Shown here: positions 1-7,421 of the stretch, piece after piece | How positions within the stretch are numbered: the first letter of the stretch is position 1 | Layout: every line of letters starts with the position of its first letter | From: an uncultured Parvibacter sp. | Lineage (GTDB): Bacteria > Actinomycetota > Coriobacteriia > Coriobacteriales > Eggerthellaceae | DNA length: 18,991 nucleotides | NCBI GenBank assembly: GCA_910587945.1 | Contig: CAJUNI010000043.1 | Span: 1-18,991, forward strand | Direction of reading: 5' to 3' | Position numbers and translations under genes: made by a program | Notes under the pieces: model-generated | What the model saw: only the letters and a program-made list of their open reading frames with translations | What the model was told of the DNA's origin: nothing | Database searches by the model: none

Positions 1-54
1 AGCACCACCTTGCCAAGGTGGGGGTCGCGGGTTCGAACCCCGTTGTCCGCTCCA
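1..54 (+). tRNA. tRNA-Gly(GCC), 3' part, cut by the window edge
   Basis: The anticodon arm is intact: stem CCACC (5-9) pairs with GGTGG (17-21), and the seven-base loop TTGCCAA carries anticodon GCC at 12-14, which reads glycine codons GGC/GGU. The T arm follows (GCGGG, loop TTCGAAC, CCCGT), then the 3' acceptor strand TGTCCGC, discriminator T and an encoded CCA at 52-54. Counting back from the anticodon, about 22 bases of the 5' acceptor and D arm lie before the window. Confidence 0.93.
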
Positions 55-63
55 TAAACACTA

Positions 64-90
64 TGAGGCTCCCATTTGGGAGCCTCATTT
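64..90 (+). terminator. Intrinsic terminator after tRNA-Gly
   Basis: A perfect 10-bp inverted repeat, TGAGGCTCCC (64-73) and GGGAGCCTCA (78-87), with a four-base loop ATTT. It is followed by only a short T stretch and starts 10 bases after the tRNA CCA end. It lies between the tRNA and the convergent terC gene and could also stop transcripts from that side, although the minus-strand T tract is poor. Confidence 0.75.
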
Positions 91-128
91 GCATTCTGGA
101 CTCAGTTCCGAAGAAACGCGCGCCCGGG

Positions 129-1073
129 CTACTTCACCGGAGCATCATCGTGTTTGGCTTCGCGCTCTACTTCTTCCAGATCCACCAAGAGCTTGCCTTC
201 GGTAGAGGAAATGATCGTTGCGGGATCAACGCCGGCGGCTACTTCGGTGGTGATGTCTTCAATCACATGGGCGGCAGCTGCTTCAGCTTGAGTGCGGCGC
301 CACGCGGCAAGGTTCGTGTTGTAGCGCATTTGAATAAGTTCCAAGATCACGGCGAAGATCATGGCGAAGTAGACCATGAGCTTTTCCACATGCATATCTA
401 GGATCTCGATGTCGGTGTGAATACCAGCGGAATCCAGTACCAGCAACACACCGATAGCGGTGATGAACACCAGGGCTAAGATCTTCATTTCAGGATGACC
501 ATTGATGAAGTTTGAAATGGGATCGATGAAGACCATCATGATGATGACGGCAATCATGACAGCAAGAATCATGATGATCAGATGTTCTGCAAGACCCACT
601 GCCGTGATGACGGAATCAATGGAGAACACCAAATCCATCACCATAATAGTGCCCACCGCTTGGGGCAGCGTGATGCTGTGCTTTTGACGATGCTCTTCGG
701 AGGTTTCCGCTTTGATCTCGGTAAGCTTTAAGGTATCCACGGTTTCACGAATGCCCTTATAAATGAGATAGCCGCCGCCCAGCAACATGACAATATCGCG
801 CACTGAGAAGCCGTGGCCATAAAACCCGAGATCAATGATGAAAAGGGGAGTGGTCATGTGAACTAAATAGGAGGCAAAGCAGAGGAACAGAATGCGCATG
901 AGCAGTGCGCCGGCAAGGCCAAGCTTGCGTCCGATATGTTGCTTTTCTTTAGGAAGGCGATTGGTGGTCAGGGAGATGAATACTAGGTTGTCCACGCCCA
1001 ATACAATTTCCAAGAAGATAAGCGTGAGTAGGCTAATCCAAGCTTCAGCGGTAAGAAATATTGAAAAGTCCAC
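129..1073 (-). CDS. terC: TerC-family integral membrane protein, probable Mn2+ exporter
   Basis: A 314-residue polytopic membrane protein of the TerC/Alx/YkoY family. The N-terminal signature EIVLGVDN (residues 22-29) and its second-half counterpart MDLVFSIDS (146-154) are visible; the Asp residues (D27, D147, D153) lie inside hydrophobic segments, as expected for metal transport. About seven hydrophobic segments cover residues 8-250. A charged, Ala/Glu-rich tail of about 60 residues follows and is predicted cytoplasmic. The start is GTG at 1073, four bases after a strong AAGGAGG (1078-1084). Family members efflux manganese or supply metal to exported proteins. Here the manganese role is supported by the yybP-ykoY riboswitch directly upstream. 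The gene converges on the tRNA-Gly terminator and has no operon partner in the window. TerC is sometimes annotated as tellurite resistance; nothing here supports tellurite as the substrate. Confidence 0.93.
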   Translation of the reverse strand: MDFSIFLTAEAWISLLTLIFLEIVLGVDNLVFISLTTNRLPKEKQHIGRKLGLAGALLMRILFLCFASYLVHMTTPLFIIDLGFYGHGFSVRDIVMLLGGGYLIYKGIRETVDTLKLTEIKAETSEEHRQKHSITLPQAVGTIMVMDLVFSIDSVITAVGLAEHLIIMILAVMIAVIIMMVFIDPISNFINGHPEMKILALVFITAIGVLLVLDSAGIHTDIEILDMHVEKLMVYFAMIFAVILELIQMRYNTNLAAWRRTQAEAAAAHVIEDITTEVAAGVDPATIISSTEGKLLVDLEEVEREAKHDDAPVK

Positions 1074-1105
1074 GATGCCTCCTTGGCAACTCTAGAGAGC
1101 CCACG

Positions 1106-1160
1106 AAAAAAGACTCACGGTGCAGTCTTGTTCGGTAAAACAATTCTGCACCATGAGTCT
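1106..1160 (-). terminator. Riboswitch-controlled intrinsic terminator in the terC leader
   Basis: On the minus strand, AGACTCATGGTGCAG (1160-1146) pairs with CTGCACCGTGAGTCT (1125-1111) along 15 positions with a single G-U. The loop holds a second small stem, TTGTT/AACAA. Six T residues follow at once (1111-1106). It lies between the aptamer and the terC ribosome binding site, so it is the natural expression platform: without ligand transcription should stop here, and ligand binding should favour readthrough. The competing antiterminator pairing was not resolved by eye. Confidence 0.88.
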
Positions 1161-1170
1161 CGCTGATTAA

Positions 1171-1264
1171 GGTTTGCCAGGTCTGCTGTCCTTTGATGGG
1201 TAGCAATTTGCGACCATGATGTTGACAAACCGCGCAGGGGCGCCAACTACTCCCCCATGGGTAA
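1171..1264 (-). promoter_or_regulatory. yybP-ykoY manganese riboswitch aptamer upstream of terC
   Basis: Read on the minus strand, the leader contains the hallmark GGGGAGUAG (about 1256-1248) near the 5' end and CAGCAGACC (about 1188-1180) near the 3' end, matching the two conserved loop strands of the yybP-ykoY aptamer. Between them, GUUGGC (1247-1242) can pair with GUCAAC (1226-1221). A second hairpin forms from AUGGU and ACCCAU with an inner GCAA/UUGC (about 1217-1196). CCAUGG and CCUGG can close P1 with one bulge. In this family Mn2+ binds between the two conserved loops and turns on exporters of the TerC and P-type ATPase kinds. The adjacent gene is a TerC, which fits exactly. Identification is by motif recall and hand pairing, not a covariance search. 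Confidence 0.85.
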
Positions 1265-1270
1265 GGAGAA

Positions 1271-1299
1271 ATCCTAACATAGGTACTCATTATTCGCAA
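1271..1299 (-). promoter_or_regulatory. Probable sigma-70-type promoter of the terC leader
   Basis: On the minus strand a -35 TTGCGA (1299-1294) and a -10 TAGGAT (1276-1271) are separated by 17 bases. Transcription would begin near 1264, just before the riboswitch P1 strand, which is the expected geometry. The promoter lies back to back with the plus-strand -10 at 1303-1308, so the two divergent promoters share about 35 bases. Confidence 0.6.
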
Positions 1300-1308
1300 T
1301 GCTATAAT
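1300..1308 (+). promoter_or_regulatory. Extended -10 promoter of the 1352-2128 gene
   Basis: TGCTATAAT is a perfect TGn-TATAAT extended -10. The -35 region 17 bases upstream is poor, which is usual for extended -10 promoters. The predicted start near 1315 leaves a leader of about 37 bases with an AGGAG (1339-1343) eight bases before the ATG at 1352. Confidence 0.6.
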
Positions 1309-1351
1309 CTCAGAAGCTCATTCGTGTAACCCTTTTTCAGGAGCGGTTTTC

Positions 1352-2128
1352 ATGATCTTTGATCACCAGCGGGCCGACCAGGAGCGCATGCTTTCTGACG
1401 ACGGTCTTATAACTCATTTTGCGGCCAACCGCTTGCAGCGGCCGTTATCGCTGCCTCCCGTAGTAAAGCGGGGTCTCCTGGTAATCCTTGCCATCGCTAT
1501 TATCCTAGGCGGCATTTTCCTCTATCGCTTTATTGATAACGTGGTCAATGGAGCAGCTCATGAGGAAGAAGCTATTCATCAGGCGCTTACCAGGGATGTC
1601 GCGTTAGACGTGCCCTATATGCCATTCCTCATGACGCTCAACGATGAGTCGTTGCTTCAATGGTGCACGGATGCAGGCTTCACTATCTATGACCGGACGG
1701 GCGAAGACGGGGATCTTGATATCATCAAGCTGCCGTCGGATGTATCGGTTGCCGACGCGGGTGTGATGTATCTCCAGGGAGTGAATAATCTCTCCGGGTC
1801 TAGCGCTGCCAAGTTGCTTTATGGTTCCTGGCGCCTTCAGGTTTCCCGTGATTCGGGTACGATCATGCGCCTGCATTACTCTGATTTCGACTCGCAAAAC
1901 GCCGATGAAGCGATGCAGGCTGCCATGGCCTCTCAGGGTCTGGATGGCTCCATGGTGGAAGAGAGTGGCGTGGATGATGCGGGGAATACCTTCCAGACGG
2001 GTAAGGTAACTACCGATGCAGGTACCTTCGTCTGGCGCATTTCCATCATCGAACTCAATGAGGTCTACAGCAATCCCGGCCTGCCGAGTACGGCGCAGTA
2101 TGTAGGTATCCGATTCGCCAATGCATAA
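1352..2128 (+). CDS. Single-span membrane protein of unknown function
   Basis: A 258-residue protein that I do not recognise. Residues 1-40 are polar with a basic stretch before the membrane. Residues 41-60 (GLLVILAIAIILGGIFLYRF) form one strong transmembrane helix. The remaining roughly 195 residues are acidic and predicted extracytoplasmic. The N-terminal segment has Lys/Arg just before the helix, favouring an N-in topology or an uncleaved signal anchor. The outer domain has one Cys (about residue 105) and alternates hydrophobic and polar stretches, suggesting a small alpha/beta fold, but no catalytic motif is evident. AGGAG lies eight bases before the ATG. It is transcribed divergently from terC with its own promoter and stands alone, since the next gene is on the other strand. 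It may be a lineage-specific envelope protein; no function is assigned. Confidence 0.85.
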   Translation: MIFDHQRADQERMLSDDGLITHFAANRLQRPLSLPPVVKRGLLVILAIAIILGGIFLYRFIDNVVNGAAHEEEAIHQALTRDVALDVPYMPFLMTLNDESLLQWCTDAGFTIYDRTGEDGDLDIIKLPSDVSVADAGVMYLQGVNNLSGSSAAKLLYGSWRLQVSRDSGTIMRLHYSDFDSQNADEAMQAAMASQGLDGSMVEESGVDDAGNTFQTGKVTTDAGTFVWRISIIELNEVYSNPGLPSTAQYVGIRFANA

Positions 2129-2173
2129 CAGCCGGTAGCTATTCGGCGCAGTTCGCCCACGTCACATGATCAG

Positions 2174-2203
2174 CTACAGCACCCGCTGTAGTGCCTCGGG
2201 TGC
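2174..2203. repeat. Overlapping inverted repeats between convergent genes
   Basis: CTACAGC (2174-2180) and GCTGTAG (2185-2191) form a perfect 7-bp hairpin with loop ACCC. An alternative stem, GCACCC (2179-2184) with GGGTGC (2198-2203), overlaps it, so only one can form at a time. The pair sits between the convergent genes ending at 2128 and 2312. No T tract follows on either strand, so a terminator role is possible but weak. I see nothing else in 2129-2311. Confidence 0.4.
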
Positions 2204-2311
2204 AACCTTACAACTGCCTTAGCGTGCTGTCTCACAGAAGCAAATAGCATGGGCGTGTTAGCTCCACATACGAGCCCTGTGGGCAAATCGACGCTCGCAA
2301 ATGCGTTGCGC

Positions 2312-3220
2312 TTAGCTATAAAGAGCCACGCATTCATCGGAAACAATGAAGCGAGCAGCCTCGGGGAGGATATGTGCTTTGAACGGCGTGTTGTGCTCTG
2401 ACACTTCTCCATCAAATTGAATGGGAAGGGGAGGATCGGCCACAACCTCTACTCGAGCACCACGATAGATTTCAAGGGCATCAGTTCGGCTGGGGAAACC
2501 GCCTTCTCGATCCAAAAGGCCTGCAAGCAAAGCGGGAATGAGGCCAAAGGCATCGCGGGTATGGAGGATGACTACATCGAAGAGGCCATCGCGCGGGTCA
2601 TTGTTGTGAACGACGGATATCTCAAATTGCATCCGCGAGAAGTTGACAATCAAAACCCCTAGACCGTCGCTTTCTATTACCTGATCATCTACGGTCAGGC
2701 GGATGCGAGAAAACTGAGGTGTGGGGTTGGTAAGGGCTGCAGTAAAGTATGCCACCTGGCCCAGCAAGGGCTTTCCGGGCTGGGCGGCCTCCATGATGGT
2801 CGCATCATAGCCAGCGCCAGCCATGAGGGAAAAGCCACTTTGAGTTCCATCTTCAAACTCAATTACCCCCAGATCAAAGTCCATGGTTTCCCCAAAACGC
2901 GCCAGGGTGGCTAAGGCATGGGGCTCTTCAGGGGCTTCCAAATTTACGGTCAACAGATTGGCAGTTCCAGCAGGGAAGGGCAAAATCGGAATGCCAGTAT
3001 CCGCCAGAAGATGGGCTACGGCAGCAACGGTGCCATCGCCTCCGCTGGCAACTACTGCATCGAAGGTCTCGGCGTCCGCAAGGAGCGCATCAATGGGGGT
3101 GGTGCCATCAGTGTTTCGCAGGGTGATGTCATCGCCATCTTCAGCAAACGCGCGCAAGAAGTCGTAAATGCCACCTTCGCGATAGCCTGAGACGAGGTTG
3201 TTCACAACCAACAGTTTCAC
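2312..3220 (-). CDS. Diacylglycerol kinase family lipid kinase (YegS/DgkB-like)
   Basis: A 302-residue protein of the diacylglycerol/sphingosine kinase catalytic family, which phosphorylates lipid hydroxyls with ATP at the inner membrane face. The glycine-rich nucleotide motif ASGGDGT lies at residues 58-64 and PAGTANLL at 83-90. The second normally reads GTxND; here the Asp is replaced by Leu. The C-terminal half has the beta-sandwich segments typical of the family (for example FDVVILH and PLPIQFDGE). The reading frame extends to a GTG at 3226, but AAAGGAG (3232-3226) overlaps that codon, while the GTG at 3220 lies five bases after it, so 3220 is the better start. The gene is monocistronic and divergent from RNase D. 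The lipid substrate cannot be told from sequence. Confidence 0.88.
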   Translation of the reverse strand: MKLLVVNNLVSGYREGGIYDFLRAFAEDGDDITLRNTDGTTPIDALLADAETFDAVVASGGDGTVAAVAHLLADTGIPILPFPAGTANLLTVNLEAPEEPHALATLARFGETMDFDLGVIEFEDGTQSGFSLMAGAGYDATIMEAAQPGKPLLGQVAYFTAALTNPTPQFSRIRLTVDDQVIESDGLGVLIVNFSRMQFEISVVHNNDPRDGLFDVVILHTRDAFGLIPALLAGLLDREGGFPSRTDALEIYRGARVEVVADPPLPIQFDGEVSEHNTPFKAHILPEAARFIVSDECVALYS

Positions 3221-3339
3221 GAACACTCCTTTGCCTGATTGCTGCTACTCATAACTTGTTATCATGGGATGGTACTACTAACGCAGAAAATACTGCCAAG
3301 ATTAGGGAAATGGGTCTCAGCGGTTAGGGGACTGTACGC

Positions 3340-4485
3340 GTGATTATTGAGAACACTCAGGATTTTGAGGCTTTTATTGAGCGAGCTCAGAAGTCTGCCG
3401 TCTTAGCTATTGATACGGAGTTTTTGCGGGAAAAGACCTACTATGCTCAGCTGTGTCTGTTACAGCTGGCTACTGATGATGAAGTGGTGATAGTAGACCC
3501 TTTTACCGTCGATCTAACTCCACTGAAATCGCTGCTCGAAAACCCAGCCATCGTTAAGCTCTTTCATGCAGCGCGCCAGGATATTGAAATTCTCTATCAC
3601 GAGCTGCATACGCTGCCACATCCTCTGTTTGATACCCAAATTGCGGCTTCAGTATTGGGCTATCCGCTGCAAGTAGGCCTAGGAGCTTTGGTTCACAATC
3701 GCTGTGGCGTTGAACTCAAAAAACTGGATTCGTTTACGGATTGGTCCCGCCGTCCGCTGTCGGATTCTCAGTTGGCCTATGCGGCGGAAGATGTAATTTA
3801 TCTCCCGCAGATTTATCACTCAATGATGGAAGAGCTTGAGCGAAAGGGAAGGCTCTCTTGGCTTGAGCCTGAGTTTGCAGCTCTCCAAGATGAAGCGCGC
3901 TATCAAGAGGATCCCTACACGCGTTTTTATCACTTGAAGAATGTGTCCAAGCTCAATTGCCAGCAGCTTTCCGCGGCGCGAGAAGTGGCTGCTTGGCGAG
4001 AGTTGCGGGCTCAAAAGATTAATATCCCGCGGCGCCGCGTCCTCTCCGACGAAATTATCATTGGCGCCTGTCGTCGCGAAGCCCGTACGATCGATGAGCT
4101 TTTCATGGTGCGTGGGGCTCGAGGGGCTCTTGATACGGCTCAAGCCCGTCAGGTAGTAAGCCTTATTGCCAAGGGGCTCGATGCGCCGGCAGATACCTGG
4201 CCCCATCTTGATAATGCACGAAACTCTGCTGAGCCTTCGGTGGACCACATGGTGGATATGATGACAACGCTCGTTCGGTTCCGGGCCCAAGAAAACGATA
4301 TCGCTTCAGCGGTTTTGGCTGACAACAAGGATCTGGTTAAGCTCGCTCGCGGCTATGGGGAAGAAACTGAGCTGTTGTCCGGCTGGCGATGGGAGCTGGT
4401 GGGGGAGGAACTCCTTGCCCTCATGGAGGGGCGTATTGCTCTTCGCCTCCTGGATAATGAGATTGAGGCGATTTCTCTTCCATAA
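3340..4485 (+). CDS. rnd: Ribonuclease D (DEDDy 3'-5' exoribonuclease with HRDC domain)
   Basis: A 381-residue protein with the full DEDDy set: DTEF with D25 and E27 (motif I), HAARQD with D81 (motif II) and YAAED with Y147 and D151 (motif III). These residues bind two metal ions that cut nucleotides from RNA 3' ends, in tRNA maturation and stable RNA turnover. An HRDC domain follows (about residues 200-285, with RREVLSDE-like core RRRVLSDEIII at 230-240), then a second helical region to the end. Length matches RNase D of other bacteria (about 370-390). The start is GTG at 3340 after AGGGGA (3326-3331). It is divergent from the lipid kinase and 100 bases upstream of the metallopeptidase gene. 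Confidence 0.95.
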   Translation: MIIENTQDFEAFIERAQKSAVLAIDTEFLREKTYYAQLCLLQLATDDEVVIVDPFTVDLTPLKSLLENPAIVKLFHAARQDIEILYHELHTLPHPLFDTQIAASVLGYPLQVGLGALVHNRCGVELKKLDSFTDWSRRPLSDSQLAYAAEDVIYLPQIYHSMMEELERKGRLSWLEPEFAALQDEARYQEDPYTRFYHLKNVSKLNCQQLSAAREVAAWRELRAQKINIPRRRVLSDEIIIGACRREARTIDELFMVRGARGALDTAQARQVVSLIAKGLDAPADTWPHLDNARNSAEPSVDHMVDMMTTLVRFRAQENDIASAVLADNKDLVKLARGYGEETELLSGWRWELVGEELLALMEGRIALRLLDNEIEAISLP

Positions 4486-4541
4486 CCATGACAGTTGCGC
4501 GTATTTATTGCGTAGGGAAAGGCTCTTGCCTTGAGGTTCCT

Positions 4542-4547
4542 TATAAT
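4542..4547 (+). promoter_or_regulatory. Candidate -10 element before the metallopeptidase operon
   Basis: A perfect TATAAT lies 38 bases before the GTG at 4586. The nearest TTG-type -35 (TTGCCT, 4526-4531) is only 10 bases away, too close, and the region at the proper distance is weak. It may start the 4586-6981 operon. The nearby AAGGC/GCCTT stem (4519-4532) is too short and lacks Ts to count as an rnd terminator. Confidence 0.4.
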
Positions 4548-4585
4548 GGAGTGTGAAAAGACGATTCTGAGATAAGGAGCCTATT

Positions 4586-5245
4586 GTGGATGGGTATCTC
4601 GCTTTAGTAGTAGCAACACTGATCATTGGCTTGGGTGCTCAAGCTTATGTGAATAGTCAGTTGAAGAAATATAACCATGTGGCTATTGGCAACGGCCTTA
4701 CAGGCGCTGAATGCGCGCGGCAAATGTTGTCCTACTACGGAATTAGTAATGTGCAAATTTTCCGTGGCGGTCCGGGTCAGGACTATTTTGACCCGCGGAG
4801 TAATTCGGTGACGCTGTCTCCGGAAGCCTATGATGGACGTACCATTACGGCAACGGCCACAGCCTGTCATGAAGTAGGCCATGCCTGCCAATATGCCGCT
4901 AATTACACGCCCATGATAATTCGTGGGGCTATTGTGCCTGCCGTTAATTTGGCGTCCAACGCTTGGATTTTCTTGCTCATGATTGGCATTTTCATGAACA
5001 TGATGGGCCTTGTTACCCTTGCTATTGTGATGTATGCCGTGGTGGTGGCCTTCCAGCTCGTTACGCTTCCCGTTGAGTTCAATGCTTCTCGTCGCGCCAT
5101 GGTCTATATGGGACAAATTGGTTTGCCTACCCAAGAGCAAAAGGGAGCCTGGAATGTGCTGCGTGCCTGCGCCTTTACCTATGTGGCGGCGGCGCTCACA
5201 TCAATCCTGCAGCTGTTGTGGCTTCTGGGTCAACGACAGGACTAG
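4586..5245 (+). CDS. YugP-type membrane zinc metallopeptidase
   Basis: A 219-residue membrane protein of the putative neutral zinc metallopeptidase family typified by B. subtilis YugP. HEVGH at residues 95-99 gives two zinc His ligands and the catalytic Glu. LPVEFNASRRA (161-171) carries E164, a likely third ligand. Hydrophobic segments lie at about 2-22, 115-138, 141-162 and 192-215, placing the active site near the membrane. Family substrates are not established. The start is GTG at 4586, six bases after AAGGAG (4574-4579). Its stop (5243-5245) is two bases before the xseA ATG, so it is co-transcribed with exonuclease VII. There is no known functional link between the two, so the operon is probably positional. 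Confidence 0.9.
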   Translation: MDGYLALVVATLIIGLGAQAYVNSQLKKYNHVAIGNGLTGAECARQMLSYYGISNVQIFRGGPGQDYFDPRSNSVTLSPEAYDGRTITATATACHEVGHACQYAANYTPMIIRGAIVPAVNLASNAWIFLLMIGIFMNMMGLVTLAIVMYAVVVAFQLVTLPVEFNASRRAMVYMGQIGLPTQEQKGAWNVLRACAFTYVAAALTSILQLLWLLGQRQD

Positions 5246-5247
5246 TA

Positions 5248-6726
5248 ATGGCGTTAGGCTTTGAACCCTCTGACGGATACCAAGATAACCCTCAAGATGG
5301 TGCGGTAGACGAGCCTCAGGCGTTAAGCGTCTCAGGCGCTATGGCCTTAGCTAAGGGTGCTCTTGAGTCGGTGGTGGTACGTCTTATTGGCGAGGTCTCT
5401 GAGTTTTCGAATAAACCCGGATACAAGGCGGTTTATTTCACCGTAAAGGACACCAAAGCCTCGCTTCCCTGCATGATGTGGAACAACCGCTATGCCGCCA
5501 GTGGGGTAGAGCTTTCGGTTGGTGCGTTGGTGGAACTGACCGGCCGCTTTTCTCTCTATGCAGCCAAGGGACGTATGAATTTCGACGTCTTTTCTATCGC
5601 CCTTGCTGGCGAAGGAAAGCTTCGCATGGAAGTGGCTCAGCGAGCGCGCAGGCTAGAAGCCGAAGGACTCATGAACCCCGAGCGCAAACGACCGTTGCCG
5701 CTGTATCCGCAAACCATCGGGCTCGTTACCTCACCACGAGGTGCTGCTATTCATGACGTACTGCGCACCTTGCGGCGCCGGTATCCGATGGCAAAAATAC
5801 TCATCGCGGGTGTTCCGGTAGAAGGCCCCACCGCTGCCGCAGGCATGATAGAGGCGCTTCACCGCATTGAAGCCTCCGAGGCAGAGGTTCTTTTGCTGGT
5901 GCGAGGGGGTGGTTCATTCGAGGATCTCATGCCCTTTAATGACGAGGCCTTAGCTCGCGCCATTGCCAGTTCATCCATTCCGGTGGTAACAGGCATCGGC
6001 CATGAACCTGATACGTCAATTGCTGATATGGTGGCTGATGTTCGAGCTTCTACGCCTACGGCTGCGGCCGAAACGGTGGCGCCGGATCAAATTGCGATAG
6101 CGGCCATGGTGGCCGGAGAAGGCGAAGCTCTACAGCGGGCATTGCAGCGCCGGCTTGAGCGCACCCGCGTCTATCTGGAGCGTATTGCCCACCGCCCCTT
6201 ATTCCAAGAGCCTCAGCGCCTCTTTGCTACCGATGCTCAAGCCATTGATGATTTGCGGTCTCGCCTCAATGAAGCATTGCCTCATCGGTTGGAGGCTCAT
6301 CGACAGCAACTCAACCTGTGCGCCATGAAGCTCCATCATGGCTTGCAGGGGGCTACCCAGCTGTACCATCGCGAGGTGAAATACCTTTCTCAGCAGTTCA
6401 AGCGGCTGTTGGAGCAAGGAGCTATTGTTTCTCGCGAGCAGGTTACCCAAGTGGGCAATCGCCTCCAGGCTCAAGGGCCTCAGCTACTGACTCCTTACAA
6501 AACGGCCGCGGCACTGCGAGCAGCGCGCTTGCAAGACTTATCGCCCTTAGGGGTAATTGCCCGCGGCTACGCTATGGCTACTACTAATGACGGTGCCATT
6601 GTGAGCTCCATTGAACAGGCCGAACCGGGAGAAGATTTGCGGGTACAGGTGAAAGATGGTGTATTTGTTTGCACGATCGACCAAAAAGAGAAGATGACCG
6701 TAGCAGCGGTAGAGTGGAAGGAATAG
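5248..6726 (+). CDS. xseA: Exodeoxyribonuclease VII large subunit
   Basis: A 492-residue catalytic subunit of exonuclease VII, which degrades single-stranded DNA in both directions in mismatch and damage repair. An N-terminal OB fold covers residues about 25-120. The central catalytic domain shows IGLVTSPRGAAIHD (157-170), VRGGGSFEDL (218-227) and GIGHEPDTSIADMVADVRAS (249-268), including the conserved His252 and Asp255. A long helical region (about 285-440) should be the coiled arm that holds XseB. A GTG at 5218 opens the same frame inside the previous gene, but the ATG at 5248 has AGGA (5238-5241) six bases before it and a normal N terminus, so I use it. The gene follows the metallopeptidase by two bases and precedes xseB by three. 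Confidence 0.96.
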   Translation: MALGFEPSDGYQDNPQDGAVDEPQALSVSGAMALAKGALESVVVRLIGEVSEFSNKPGYKAVYFTVKDTKASLPCMMWNNRYAASGVELSVGALVELTGRFSLYAAKGRMNFDVFSIALAGEGKLRMEVAQRARRLEAEGLMNPERKRPLPLYPQTIGLVTSPRGAAIHDVLRTLRRRYPMAKILIAGVPVEGPTAAAGMIEALHRIEASEAEVLLLVRGGGSFEDLMPFNDEALARAIASSSIPVVTGIGHEPDTSIADMVADVRASTPTAAAETVAPDQIAIAAMVAGEGEALQRALQRRLERTRVYLERIAHRPLFQEPQRLFATDAQAIDDLRSRLNEALPHRLEAHRQQLNLCAMKLHHGLQGATQLYHREVKYLSQQFKRLLEQGAIVSREQVTQVGNRLQAQGPQLLTPYKTAAALRAARLQDLSPLGVIARGYAMATTNDGAIVSSIEQAEPGEDLRVQVKDGVFVCTIDQKEKMTVAAVEWKE

Positions 6727-6729
6727 ACC

Positions 6730-6981
6730 ATGGCTGAAGAGAAAAAACCGTTTGATGAGCTTACCTTTCGTGAAGCTCTAGCGGAATTGGATGAGATTGT
6801 AAAAGTGCTCGAAAGCAATACGCTTGAACTTGAAGAGAGCATGGATGCCTATGAACGCGGAGTAGGGTTACTTAATTTGCTGACCCATCGTCTTGATGAA
6901 GCCGACCAGAAAATTGAGGTTTTGATGGGACGTTTTGAGATGGTCGTTGACGACGAATTAACCGACACGACCCTATCCTAA
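6730..6981 (+). CDS. xseB: Exodeoxyribonuclease VII small subunit
   Basis: An 83-residue all-helical protein with the XseB pattern: FREALAELDEIVKVLES (about residues 13-29), LELEESMDAYERG (32-44), then LDEADQKIEVL (57-67). Several copies bind the helical arm of XseA and are needed for activity. The ATG lies three bases after the xseA stop with a purine-rich GGAAGGAA upstream, indicating translational coupling. Length is typical (70-90). Confidence 0.93.
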   Translation: MAEEKKPFDELTFREALAELDEIVKVLESNTLELEESMDAYERGVGLLNLLTHRLDEADQKIEVLMGRFEMVVDDELTDTTLS

Positions 6982-7038
6982 CCACCAAAACGCAGATAAG
7001 TTGACGATTCTAAAACGACAAGAGAGAGTGGAGGACTC

Positions 7039-7392
7039 ATGGCTGAGGATTGCTTGTTTTGCAAAATAATTGCGGGGGAAATTCCTTCAACGAAAGTCTA
7101 CGAAGATGATCGCGTGCTGGCTTTTGAAGATGTCTCCCCGATGATGCCGGTACACACGCTCATTGTGCCGAAAACCCACTACGACAATATTGCCGACAAT
7201 ATTCCTGATGAGGAACTGGGCTATCTTATGAATACGGTGGGGAAAGTAGCCGATCTGAAAGGTATTCGCGAGAGTGGCTTCCGAGTTATTGTGAACACGA
7301 ACGATGATGCCTGCCAAAGCGTTCATCACGTTCACGTTCACGTACTGGGCGGTGCGCCCATGAATGATGGCAGTCCTGCCTTGAACCAGTAA
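7039..7392 (+). CDS. hinT: HIT-family hydrolase (HinT-like)
   Basis: A 117-residue histidine triad protein. The signature HVHVHVL spans residues 97-103, with H99 as the expected nucleophile. The N-terminal CLFC (5-8) together with H40 is the zinc-site pattern seen in bacterial Hint proteins, and DCLFCKIIAGEIPSTKVYED is very typical of the group. Such enzymes hydrolyse phosphoramidates such as AMP-lysine or AMP-NH2. GGAGG (7030-7034) lies four bases before the ATG. The gap to xseB is 57 bases without a clear terminator, so it is probably the last gene of the 4586-7392 operon, which ends at the strong terminator 30 bases downstream. Confidence 0.93.
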   Translation: MAEDCLFCKIIAGEIPSTKVYEDDRVLAFEDVSPMMPVHTLIVPKTHYDNIADNIPDEELGYLMNTVGKVADLKGIRESGFRVIVNTNDDACQSVHHVHVHVLGGAPMNDGSPALNQ

Positions 7393-7421
7393 GAACAAGG
7401 AAGTGCTGATAAGAACCAGTG

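Noticed and set aside
1045..1299. 84-codon minus-strand frame upstream of terC
   Set aside because: It lies entirely across the riboswitch, terminator and terC ribosome binding site and has no family resemblance.
3251..3262. Palindrome ATAAC-TT-GTTAT between the lipid kinase and RNase D genes
   Set aside because: Five-base arms in an AT-leaning spacer are expected by chance and no second copy was seen.
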